A DNA stretch of 64,000 nt from positions 23,035,665 through 23,099,664 of the forward strand of contig OY727100.1 in assembly GCA_963402885.1 (NCBI GenBank), in the 5' to 3' direction. This DNA is from Antedon bifida (taxonomy: Eukaryota > Echinodermata > Crinoidea > Comatulida > Antedonidae). Positions 55,801-64,000 of the stretch are shown here, in pieces. Numbering within the stretch: the stretch's first letter is position 1; the number at the start of each line of letters is the position of its first letter. The translations under genes were made by a program, and so were the position numbers. The notes beneath the pieces were generated by a model. That model was not told where the DNA came from. It saw only the letters and a list, made by a program, of their open reading frames with translations, and did not search any database.

Positions 55801-58800
55801 CTTTCTGAAACGAGTTAAGACTCCAAATAAATTGTTAATCATATCGGGTCCCTGTAATAAACGTTTATTTAATGATGTTCCAGCATACTCGGCTGAACAA
55901 TCGAATACCACACGAAGTTTTTTCTTTTTCGGGTGATATACACCATGATGGGGAACGTAATTAATTTCACCATTACGCATGTCCAGTTCGTTTACAGGAA
56001 CCTTCTCTGAACAGTTCTCAAGAACATCTACCATAAAGTTCATGTAGTCATTCTTAAAGGTTGAATTATGATTTAGTTTGTGTTTAAGCTGTTTTAGACG
56101 CTTTAAAGCCATGTTACGATTATTCGGCATACCTTCTCTTATCTTAAAGGGCAGAGGCATTTCGTAGTGATCATCTGTACGCTGAACTACATTTGATTCC
56201 ATGATATCCATGAATTTACGATCATCGGCTGACATTGCAGATTGACCAGGCTTATCGTCATTAAAATCTAGTTCATACATTATCAAAATCATCTCTTTGG
56301 CATTAGTTTGACTAACCAAACGATTCTTCGGTGATACAATCGAGTCTTTTTCCGAAGCAACCATGTGATTAGACACCGACACTTCCGGAACCCTTTGGCA
56401 CATGGTGCCCACGACACCCCATCCAAGAGCTGATAGTTGTCCGTATGGTTCATCTTCTCCACCAGCTATTATGTCTCTAGGTCTAATGGCATTTGGAACA
56501 TTGTTTCCTATTAACATTGCTATCGGCACATTCTGCATATAAGGAACAATAACAGATGAAATGCGGTTCAAGTGAGTCCACTTACTTGCAACAGCTGGAG
56601 TAGGAATTTGAGACCTGGTGGCTGGAATTTGATCTCTAGAAAAAACTGTAGGAATTGGTATCGCAGTCTTTCGGTCAAAGCTAACAACTTCCATGTGGCT
56701 AAACTTGCGACATGACACGGATGATTTGCTATGCATAGTTGACAGAAGTAGATTGGTTTTATTCCCCTCCAACTTTAGTTTCTCAGCAATGCTATCTGAA
56801 ATAAAACAAGTATTAGACTGGGGGTCCAAAATACAATAGATTAGAATTTCATTCTGTGGACATCGAGAACTTCGAAGCCAAACAGGCACTATCATAGAAG
56901 TATTTGATGATTTACTTGTAACGGAGGTGCACAAAGACGTATTAACAGTGCGTTTATCGTTTTGCTTAAAAATATGCAAGCTTGATAAATGTTTGTTTTT
57001 ACAATGTTTACATGTTATAGCATTAGAGCACTGGTATGCTAGATGTTCATTAGTCATACCACATCCGTAACATAACTTGTGTTCACACAGATACTGCTTT
57101 CGGTCACGTCTTGTCAGCTTATTAAAACCTTCGCAGTCATCTATATGATGGTCCTTAGTGCAATACGTACAGAGCACGTTCACTTTGGTGGCAAATGATT
57201 GAGATGTTTGTCGGCGTTGATGCTTCTTCTCTGGTTCATCGATCCGTGGTACGGTTGGTTGTTGAATAAACATTGGTATATTGGCTTCATCAGCCCTTGC
57301 TCTGACAAAACCTGTAAATATTTCAAAACTTGGAAAAGAGTCAACATTAGCATAAGATTGTACAATATTTCGCCACTTATTTTCTATGAAATAAGGTACC
57401 TTCTTTATTAGTTTAAGGTTCTCTTGAGGGTAATCTAAAACTCCCAAATCTGGAATCTTTTGTTTAGCTACCACGATTTCGTTAAGAAAATCTGAAAATA
57501 CTCTAAGACCAGGCGCATCTCTTGGTTGGATCTTTGGCCAACTTTCTAACTTGTACAAAAACGCCTTAGAAATAACAGCATTGTTACCATATCTATTTTT
57601 AAGTTCACTACGTGCACGATAATAACCTTCTTCCGACTGTAGTAACATATAGTTACTTATCATGGCTAGCGGCTCTCCTGACAGATGTTGACTTAGTAAG
57701 TTCAACTTTTCATTCACTGATATGGCTTTAGATTCAATTAAAGAGGTAAATGCACATTCCCACATGGGGTATTTTAAAGGGTTTCCATCAAACCTTTCCA
57801 CCCTTACTGTTGGTAATCGTAATGAATCTATTAACTCTTTCATAACCGGTGCTTGTGGCTGATTAAACTGTTGCTGATTAAACTGTGAAGGTTGCACAAA
57901 TGGTGACGAAATCGGAAAGTTTTGTGATGAGACTGGCGTCGTGGCTTGACATGCAACACGATGTGGTGGTAACGTAGTAGCAAGTGATGGTGCAATCTGA
58001 AAGTTCATATTTTGTGATGAAACTGGAATCAAGAATTGAGACTCCACACGCTGTGGTGGTAATGAAGTAACAAGTGAATATGGAGTAAACGATGATGGAA
58101 CTGTAATGTGTTGAGATGGAGTAAACGATATTGTGGATGTTACTCTAACTGGCACAAATGTCGACGGAAGCAACAAAGATGACGTTGCCCGAACAGGCAT
58201 AGAGTTAATATTCTTAGTCATTGTAGGTACTGGTATTTGAGCAAAAACACACGTCGGTACAGGAATTGTCATAGCTTTAGGTGAGGTAATTATTGGCAAT
58301 GATATAGTAGGAACTGTCATATATGAAGTAGATGCAATCGACGACGTAACAACCCCAGGTATTGGCGCATACTGCCCAAATGAAGATACCGTTGTTGGCC
58401 GTTTATACGTATTGTAATGTTGTGTTGCAAACGTAGCATCAACTGAATTACGTTCAACGTTCTTCTCGGGAATGTTATCAACATATTGTTGAATATCATC
58501 TGTAGATTGTGTAGGTAATTCGTCTAAGTACTCCATAAATGAGGTAACGGATTTAGAATCTAATTGTTTTACCTTACTTAGAACGGCGTCCACCTTGGCA
58601 AGTTCCTTTTCCTGCTGAAGTTTCATTAATTTTGTTTCATTATCAAGGTGCAAATGTTTCAACCGCATTTCTTCTTCCGCAAATTCCAGCTCCACTTTAA
58701 CGGACACCTTTTGTTCTTCCAAGTTCAATAATTTCTCCTTTATGTCAAATCTTGAACTTCTAGCAGAAGAACGAGTTCGCATAGACCGCGTAGATTTGCT

Positions 58801-58953
58801 GGCTGCACTTGTTCCAAATGAACGAGATGAATTTCTAGATGAATCCTGATTTTCCTGTGCCAACTCCTTCCTGTATTGGTTTCCTTTTTCAGTTTGAGCG
58901 GGCACCTTCCTCAAATTGTATCCACCTAAACCAAACTTCGAATCGTCTTCCAT
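52885..58953 (-). CDS. BEL/Pao gag-pol polyprotein, intact
   Basis: The polyprotein has 2,022 residues from the ATG at 58953 (good context, G at -3 and +4) to TGA at 52887-52885. The open frame extends 11 codons further upstream but without ATG. In order: a charged, Ser/Arg-rich N-terminus with a coiled-coil-like stretch (about 70-135); a Pro/Ser/Thr-rich linker with an internal duplication around LPP.RV (about 300-345); a DUF1759-like gag core (about 380-530); Cys/His zinc knuckles (about 595-660); a protease with LDPQS at about 709-713; reverse transcriptase with FYVDD at about 1135-1139; RNase H (SDAS, RLELVAA, WCDSK); a zinc-binding and DDE integrase with Asp about 1728, Asp about 1790 and Glu about 1838; and a DUF5641-like C-terminus. 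No stop or frameshift is present, so the element could be autonomous. Expression is presumably from the 5' LTR. Confidence 0.95.
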   Translation of the reverse strand: MEDDSKFGLGGYNLRKVPAQTEKGNQYRKELAQENQDSSRNSSRSFGTSAASKSTRSMRTRSSARSSRFDIKEKLLNLEEQKVSVKVELEFAEEEMRLKHLHLDNETKLMKLQQEKELAKVDAVLSKVKQLDSKSVTSFMEYLDELPTQSTDDIQQYVDNIPEKNVERNSVDATFATQHYNTYKRPTTVSSFGQYAPIPGVVTSSIASTSYMTVPTISLPIITSPKAMTIPVPTCVFAQIPVPTMTKNINSMPVRATSSLLLPSTFVPVRVTSTISFTPSQHITVPSSFTPYSLVTSLPPQRVESQFLIPVSSQNMNFQIAPSLATTLPPHRVACQATTPVSSQNFPISSPFVQPSQFNQQQFNQPQAPVMKELIDSLRLPTVRVERFDGNPLKYPMWECAFTSLIESKAISVNEKLNLLSQHLSGEPLAMISNYMLLQSEEGYYRARSELKNRYGNNAVISKAFLYKLESWPKIQPRDAPGLRVFSDFLNEIVVAKQKIPDLGVLDYPQENLKLIKKVPYFIENKWRNIVQSYANVDSFPSFEIFTGFVRARADEANIPMFIQQPTVPRIDEPEKKHQRRQTSQSFATKVNVLCTYCTKDHHIDDCEGFNKLTRRDRKQYLCEHKLCYGCGMTNEHLAYQCSNAITCKHCKNKHLSSLHIFKQNDKRTVNTSLCTSVTSKSSNTSMIVPVWLRSSRCPQNEILIYCILDPQSNTCFISDSIAEKLKLEGNKTNLLLSTMHSKSSVSCRKFSHMEVVSFDRKTAIPIPTVFSRDQIPATRSQIPTPAVASKWTHLNRISSVIVPYMQNVPIAMLIGNNVPNAIRPRDIIAGGEDEPYGQLSALGWGVVGTMCQRVPEVSVSNHMVASEKDSIVSPKNRLVSQTNAKEMILIMYELDFNDDKPGQSAMSADDRKFMDIMESNVVQRTDDHYEMPLPFKIREGMPNNRNMALKRLKQLKHKLNHNSTFKNDYMNFMVDVLENCSEKVPVNELDMRNGEINYVPHHGVYHPKKKKLRVVFDCSAEYAGTSLNKRLLQGPDMINNLFGVLTRFRKEPIAIQADVKGMFHQFFVSEPDRNFLRFLWWKDGSEEIVEHRMTVHLFGAVSSPAVANFGLRKAADDGESQYGKPVADFIRNDFYVDDGLKSLPSEADAIQLIDSSTKMCAKAGLTLHKWVTNNRQVLNSIPTDLRATDWKEISLHDQLPIERALGVVWCVETDTFEFRMEFKDNPVTRRGILSTLSAVYDPFGFLAPVLIVGKLILRELCMSQLDWDDPLPDEMYHKWAKWRNDIISGIENIKVKRCFKPVDFGSVSKAEMHFFSDASEFAYAQSSYIRLINTLGQVSVSFLLGKSRIVPKTKTTTIPRLELVAAALSARMSGLITRELAYDATHYYWCDSKVVLGYIRNEARKFKVFVSNRIQQIHDHSSTSDWHYVPSASNPSDSGTRGVSIVQLTNSTWLNGPPFLHKNEPLPTAESCVETADVDISDEMRKTTCVFSTCISLDLFQKWFINLCNNFSSWTRLRRVIARCLMWKKRLMDAAKVNIKEGSIFKSISSDCTIPCVDDIQVSEKLILKHVQDQHFYDEKVLLSKLLNTNSLEDRKSDVQLKRSSFLYGLDPFLDENQLIRVGGRVKRSKFAFDVKHPLILPKRCHLTNLIISHFHEQMNHAGKVSTLNEVRQRGYWIIHGLSTVGELVHRCVICRKLRGKLSNQKMADLPIERISDAAPFTYSGVDLFGPFNIKERRSLVKRYGVLFICLSSKAIHLESANTLETNSFINALRRFVSVRGPVRQLHSDRGTNLVGTRNEWQNVNEDEVKKYLVGQGCDIHFKFNFPSASHMGGIWERQIRTVRNALAPLLNIHGNQLDDECFRTLLSEVMNIVNSRPLTVNNLNDPNSMEPLTPNHILTLKHKVVVPPPGIFQNADMYCRRRWRRVQHLSNEFWCRWRKEYLSSMQSRSKWTSPKRNFKVGDVVLLKGDNVPRNIWELAKVIALHPSDDGLVRKVSVFVGRRQSVLERPVHKLVQLVPVD

Positions 58954-59205
58954 TCCGCAACACAGAATAAACAATTGGGTTAACAAATTCGATTAGTTTC
59001 CGCAACGCAGATAACAATGGCGGCCTCCGCAACACAGAGACAACCTAGATCACCAAATTATTTTGTAACAATTAGCAATCAATTATTATACAGTCCTGAT
59101 CAGTTTCTGCAACTCAAAAACTCAAAAAACAATGGCGGACTTCGCAATCAACTACAGTGGCTTCAATGACTTATAGGTACTTCCTATAACGGCACAATTT
59201 ATTAT
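58954..59205 (-). other. Untranslated leader of the BEL/Pao element
   Basis: This is 252 bp between the 5' LTR and the gag-pol ATG. It contains degenerate repeats of a CCGCAAC...AACAATGG word, around 58954-58970, 58996-59034 and 59103-59150. No open frame is present. The function of the repeats is unknown; RNA packaging is one possibility. Confidence 0.6.
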
Positions 59206-59468
59206 TGTAATAAAGCGACACTTTATTAATAACTCGTACACGAAGGCTTAATTTTATGCAGGGTTTATTCTTTAAATAACATATGATACTACATACATAT
59301 CCTGGAAACACTGATAATAAATTGTAAGGCCTCGCACATAACACCGCCTTCTACCACAACGTCCCTTTCAATGCCGTTTTACGTGATTGGCATTATACTG
59401 TAGTGTACAAGCATAATTTGCATATAAGTGTACAAATACCACAACAATAGAGGGCGCACACTTTAACA
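59206..59468 (-). repeat. 5' LTR of the BEL/Pao element
   Basis: This is 263 bp, running TGTTAAAG...TTATTACA on the minus strand. It includes a POU octamer (ATGCAAAT, 59416-59423 read in reverse), and an AATAAA poly(A) signal near its 3' end. It is identical to the other LTR except at one base. Confidence 0.95.
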
Positions 59469-59473
59469 AATAC

Positions 59474-62177
59474 TTATAAATTATAAATTTGAAACTGAGA
59501 GAATACACCCCAAACTGGATAGGCCTACTATGATACAAATGAGTTGATTGACAAAATATATTAATAGATATAAACTATATAGAAAAAGGAAAGAATAGGG
59601 AATTTACTGTGTAAATTGAATTATCCCACCACTGATTTTCAACAAAATCGTGTAGCGCAAGCACAATTTAGATTATTTGAATGTATGAATTGTTTTGCCC
59701 GCACCTGGCCTTTAAAGAAATAGTGAATTTGTTGCTAATTAATCTGCTACAAAGACCAATATCCCGGCGGGAATTATACCGTAACGATTCAATACATCAA
59801 TTGTAACCGAATAATGCAAGAGAACGAACCTTTTTCCTGTGGTTTTTGTTTACAGACGTCCTAACTATCAAAAGAAGAGCTAGCCCGGTTGGTTGACCAG
59901 TAGGGCTATTCACACTGTCTGGCCATCACAACCGTCTATTATACTGAGTTCAAGATTCAAGAAAAATACCAACAATGTAACTAGGCCTACTCTTAATTCA
60001 TCTAAATAAAGTTGAAAATTCGGGTTTTTTTCTCTCGACAGTTTCATAATTTCTTTCTAAACTCACTTACTTAGCAGAAAGTCGTCTTAATAGTCAAATT
60101 GTCCATAGTCTTAATTAATTTCATGAGCACCAAAACGACAACAAACTTGGCGAACTTGGTGGACAAAATGAATTTAACCGGAACCATTTTATTTTCACGC
60201 GCCACAATATTAAGCAATGATTGGTTAGACATTAATATATGCAACATTTATAGTACGCATGTGTACATCTACATTCCTTCTCTTTCTAGAGAAAAGAATA
60301 AAATTATATATCAAAGTGTGGTGTTTTCATTTTTCTCTTCTGTTTGGTTTTGATGATGAATAAAGAATTTTGAATTTGAAGGGGTGCATGTACCCCAAAC
60401 AAAAGTGAGCAGTGACAACAAAATATAGTAAAATGTATTACTGTAGGCCTACTTAAAATAAGTAATACATTTTAATATTTTTGTCACTTTCTACTTATCC
60501 GAGATCTGAATTATTTCATTTATTTAAGTCCATTTTCATTCCTTTCCATAATCCATTAATTTTCAAAAGTATACAATCCCTCACATCCCCCGACCCTCAG
60601 TCGAAAGTACCATCCCCACCACATTTAGTAATATAATATATTGATAAACATGTATAATAGTATGCCTAAACTAAGTGTACGACAGTACAAACATCTTTGT
60701 ATGCTTTCACTCGTCGAGTATTGTTATCCTAATCTGTGCAAATTCTTTTGATCAAAATCACGGGACCTACGTGGTTTAAAAATAAGCCTCGGCTTTATCC
60801 ATTTGAACTTGATACCCAGGCCCACTACATCAGCTGCTCGAGTAATATCCGAGCCCCTCACGAAGCAATTTTAAGGGGTAGGTTGAGAACAATATTATAT
60901 TGATATAGATACAGTAGGCTAGTAAAACAACGCACTGTGTTTGTTGTGAAACAGGGACATTTTTACGCAAGTATAAATTAGTCACACAATTAGGTCACGA
61001 CGAGTTGTGATCTCACTCTAGAGCTCATAAGTTCTAAACTCGTTTATGTCGTGTATATGTTGCGCCTTATGTGGTAAAATAGTTTTATTATGAAGTCAGC
61101 ATAGGTATTATTATTGATCCAATTAAAAGACGCACGTATACGAAAGTCGCGCGCACGTCACAGTTTGGGTCTTACGTCACTGACGCACGAATTTGTTAAA
61201 AATACTGTTCATATTCCACCATATATAAACTGTCATTCGAGATCATACTTTAAATAACTTTACTATTCCTGCCAGGTAGAGTGGAACACAATAACAATTG
61301 CATTTGACTTGAGCATTCTTGATATTTTGTTTGCAAGAATCGACATTTATTGTAATTTCTGAGTTTCAATATGTTTACGTTGTATAGTACGGATGTTGTG
61401 TACAATTCGATTGTATGATTGTGTACGTTTAAAATCACGAGGCCCTGAAACCAGTTGTGTTTTTGATCCTTTTTAAAGCTTATAGATCATCGAATCGAAT
61501 CATACTGGCTTCAGTCCAATAAAACGAAACAGGAAGCTCGTATATTTTAGTTAACTCATTCTAGTATACAATCGTGCACACGATTGTAAACGGAAAATGC
61601 GTCATCAAAATACGTCATGAAAATGTTTAGTACTGTCTTAGTGATTTTAACGTATCGATGCGTTTATGGAGCACAGATACACGAATCTGTATTAGTCTTC
61701 ATCAAGAGATGTTTGCAATTTTGATTCAAATAATGAAAATATGTAAAATCAGGGAGAGTGAAATTTCACTCTTCTCTCGTAAAATCAAAACTAAATACAT
61801 TGTACGTACTACTAAATCCATTTTCCCATAATATAAGTAAAAAAAAGGTTCCTAAACAAAAAATATTAAAAGTGTATTGTTTATGCCTAATATTCTTTAA
61901 TATGCACCCGTGAGTAGCGTGGATTAAATATAATACTGCATCTTCATAATACCCTGGTTTACAAGGTATAACAACAATTCCAAAGTCTATGTTAAGTCTG
62001 CGTACTTAACATTGCTTGACCAATGAAATTCGTTTAACAGAAAAATGAACCAATCAAGTTTATCTATTAAGGGGTGTGTTGCGATAAGAACCAGCCCGAT
62101 ATTGTTTAATTGATTTCTATAATATTAAACAGATAATTCAATTTTCGTTGTAACTCTTTAAGGTAAATGTTGTGATT
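59474..62177. other. Intergenic region between the retrotransposon and the ABC transporter gene
   Basis: This is 2.7 kb of AT-rich DNA with no convincing coding exon. Around 60345-60381 there is an ATGAATAAAGAATTTTGAATTTGAA-like tail, as seen at the 3' ends of some non-LTR elements; this is weak. CRE-like half sites occur at about 61170-61190 and 61599-61620. Short palindromes lie at 61755-61772 (AGAGTGAAATTTCACTCT) and about 61566-61590. The right end must include the 5' UTR and promoter of the transporter. Confidence 0.5.
62020..62054 (+). promoter_or_regulatory. Two CCAAT boxes upstream of the ABC transporter start
   Basis: CCAAT occurs at 62020-62024 and 62050-62054, about 158 and 128 bp before the ATG, in the usual position for proximal promoter elements. 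No clear TATA box is seen. Confidence 0.3.
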
Positions 62178-63851
62178 ATGGCCGAGAAAACAAGTTCGTT
62201 CTCCAATCGTGTAAGTATAACATTTTTGCTATAATTCTAAAATTTGTGGAGATTCGCTATCGTATTATTTTATCTACTTTTGGCTTTACATTAGAAGTAG
62301 GCTGTCATAGTTGATTAAAATTAGTCAAATCAAAATAACAATTTTAGTGGTTATACAAAATAGCTCTCCTCTTAATTTACTAGCCACTTACTATATGCAC
62401 TTCTACGTTTTGTTTATTATTGTTGTTATTTCTATTCTCTAGGTGAGGACCCCGATTCAGTCAACACAATCAGCTATTGTTGTAAAAAATGTTTATCATC
62501 ATTACGGGTCTGGAAGAGGGAGGCTAGATGTCTTAAAAGGAATCAAAATGCAGGTTCCACAAGGGAGCATGTAAGAGTTTGAGGGTCAGAGTTCACTACG
62601 AAATATTAACATAATCTTACTTAGTAGGGTCACCCATAATCAAACGGTGCTAATCAAACTCGTACGCAAGGATGAACGTGCGCACGTTTTTATTTCCAAA
62701 GAGAAACATTTTATTTTTCCTGAAACACTGACCGTATGTAATTTACCGGGGTTACGCTTACTCGTTTTATTTTGAGTGATGAATATTTTTCAAACGCTTG
62801 ACAAAATAAGAAATACTTTTCAACAATCATCTGGTTTACGACCAATACCAGACTAAAGTTTGAAATAAATCCCTACACTGTTGTTGTAAGGCCCCAAAAA
62901 CGTTATTGTCTCAGATTTCTGACCCAAGACCAAGTTACCTTTGAATTCAAGTTGAGAAAAACGTTGTTGTTTCTAAACCGATAACCGGTATTTACAATTT
63001 GCCTCTCCAAACCACTTCATATTGTATAGCTTATTAATCCATTGTTAGTTTTAGAAAAAGAGGATGTGATAAGATATACCATTGATAATGTTGTACTGTT
63101 CGTTTAAATCAAATATGATAACCTAAAGTACCAAAAGCTTTATAATATACGATAGGCCTATTTGTCTTTCTGAACATAATTTGATTACATTGTGGAATTA
63201 TACTTATCTGACGTACATTGTTTTGTCTAAGAGACCTATTGTGCAATATGTGTGTTATTAGAATAAGGATCAGGTAATCTCCACATTATACACACTAAGT
63301 TATCTTAATTCAAATGCATCATTTTTAATGATTGATCTATTAAAACAATAGAATTTATTTATTTCATAAAAAAAAAAAATTAATATGGTTATAAAAAGTA
63401 CAAAACGATACCGGTAGCACACAGCTAAAACAGTTTGTACAATTTACAATTACAAAAATGGAAATCCTAAAAAAAAACTACTGTATATTACAAAACAACT
63501 TTGAAAACTACAATTACAAAGTTAAATTAATAAAATGGGAATAATAAAATATAATACTATAATATAGGATAATATATAAAATACGATTAGTTGTCTGTTG
63601 ATTGCAGACGATCGATAGATATATTGAATGACAAACGGACAAACAGACAGACTATTGGTTATCGATCGCTTGTTTATATGATTTGTTTTAGATATGGACT
63701 GCTTGGATCGAGTGGTTGTGGTAAAACAACATTGCTTAGGTGTTGTCTTGGGAGGTTGTCTTTCGAGAAAGGAACCATTATCACATGCGGAAAGCCTCCA
63801 CTCTCAAAAGGACATGGTATACCAGGACCAATGGTAGGATACATGCCCCAG
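62178..63851 (+). CDS. ABC transporter, ABCH/ABCG-like half-transporter, N-terminal part
   Basis: Three coding exons: 62178-62210 (11 codons), 62443-62570 and 63692-63851, with intron phases 0 and 2. The gene continues past the window. The start ATG has A at -3 and G at +4. The 107 residues visible form the start of a nucleotide-binding domain. There is an early strand (AIVVKNVYHHYG), an N-terminal loop (VLKGIKMQVPQGSIYGLLG), Walker A GSSGCGKTTLLR, and a Q-loop Gln at the third exon's end (GPMVGYMPQ). A domain so close to the N-terminus, with no preceding membrane segments, fits an ABCG or ABCH half-transporter. The G.PGPMVGYMPQ wording resembles the ABCH/ABCG23-like group of invertebrates and fish. 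The substrate cannot be told. The signature motif, Walker B and membrane domain lie outside the window. Confidence 0.82.
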
Positions 63852-64000
63852 GTAAGACCGAATAAAAAGGCATCGCTTCCCCTTCCCTTCTATAGGATCG
63901 GATGCAACGCGAGGAAACGTGTAAACTCACCTCAAGTAATCACAGTTTGGATAATCTCAACACACAACTCTTTATTAGAATTACATAGTAGACATATATT

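Larger units (their letters stand above)
52356..59468 (-). mobile_element. Complete BEL/Pao LTR retrotransposon
   Basis: A 7,113-bp element with 263-bp direct repeats at both ends, TG...CA termini and the 5-bp target duplication AATAC (52351-52355 and 59469-59473). The two LTRs differ at one position (CAACC against CTACC after GCCTT), so the insertion is recent. The internal region carries one uninterrupted gag-pol frame on the minus strand. The domain order (gag, zinc knuckles, aspartic protease, reverse transcriptase, RNase H, integrase, DUF5641-like) is that of BEL/Pao and not Ty3 or Ty1. There is no envelope-like frame. It sits between two divergent genes and points the same way as the giant gene. 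I see no convincing TGG-initiated primer-binding site after the 5' LTR, and only a short purine run (AAGGGAG) before the 3' LTR. Confidence 0.95.

Noticed and set aside
60099-60353. 84-codon open frame on the plus strand in the intergenic region
   Set aside because: Low-complexity AT-rich composition, no recognisable domain, no splice or promoter support. Likely chance.

Overview
The window looks like genomic DNA from an invertebrate animal, most plausibly a marine deuterostome such as an echinoderm. This is an inference from gene content and style: AT-rich introns with GT-AG splice sites, a BEL/Pao retrotransposon, several small inverted-repeat DNA transposons and tRNA-type SINEs, and an ABCH/ABCG-like transporter. 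No species marker was seen. There are no bacterial-style genes, rRNA genes or CRISPR arrays.

Positions 80-51735 (minus strand) hold most of one enormous gene. I resolve 103 coding exons from the initiator ATG (51735) to the left edge, where the gene runs off the window. The exons sum to 21,535 nt, or 7,178 codons plus one base. Every exon junction keeps frame. The protein starts with a signal peptide or signal anchor. It then consists almost wholly of cysteine-rich modules of the GCC2/GCC3 (ephrin-receptor-like) type, with the ground plan C..C..G.YC......P..CP.G.Y....G.....C. Near 43-46 kb, pairs of exons have been tandemly duplicated very recently.

The introns carry a rich set of small mobile elements: a six-copy MITE family with TAA target duplications, a foldback-like element with a deletion derivative elsewhere, two pogo-like MITEs, several other inverted-repeat elements, two tRNA-derived SINEs and a 16-bp minisatellite.

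The region 51736-52350 is the 5' flank of the giant gene. It includes a perfect CRE next to an RFX X-box-like palindrome. Directly upstream sits a complete 7.1-kb BEL/Pao retrotransposon (52356-59468, minus strand). It has an AATAC target duplication, LTRs differing at one base in 263, and a single open reading frame of 2,022 codons.

After about 2.7 kb of intergenic DNA, positions 62178-63851 (plus strand) hold the first three coding exons of an ABC transporter, up to the Q-loop. It is arranged head-to-head with the giant gene, and the retrotransposon lies between the two. No functional link between the giant extracellular-type protein and the transporter can be shown from sequence. Their divergent arrangement is the only connection.
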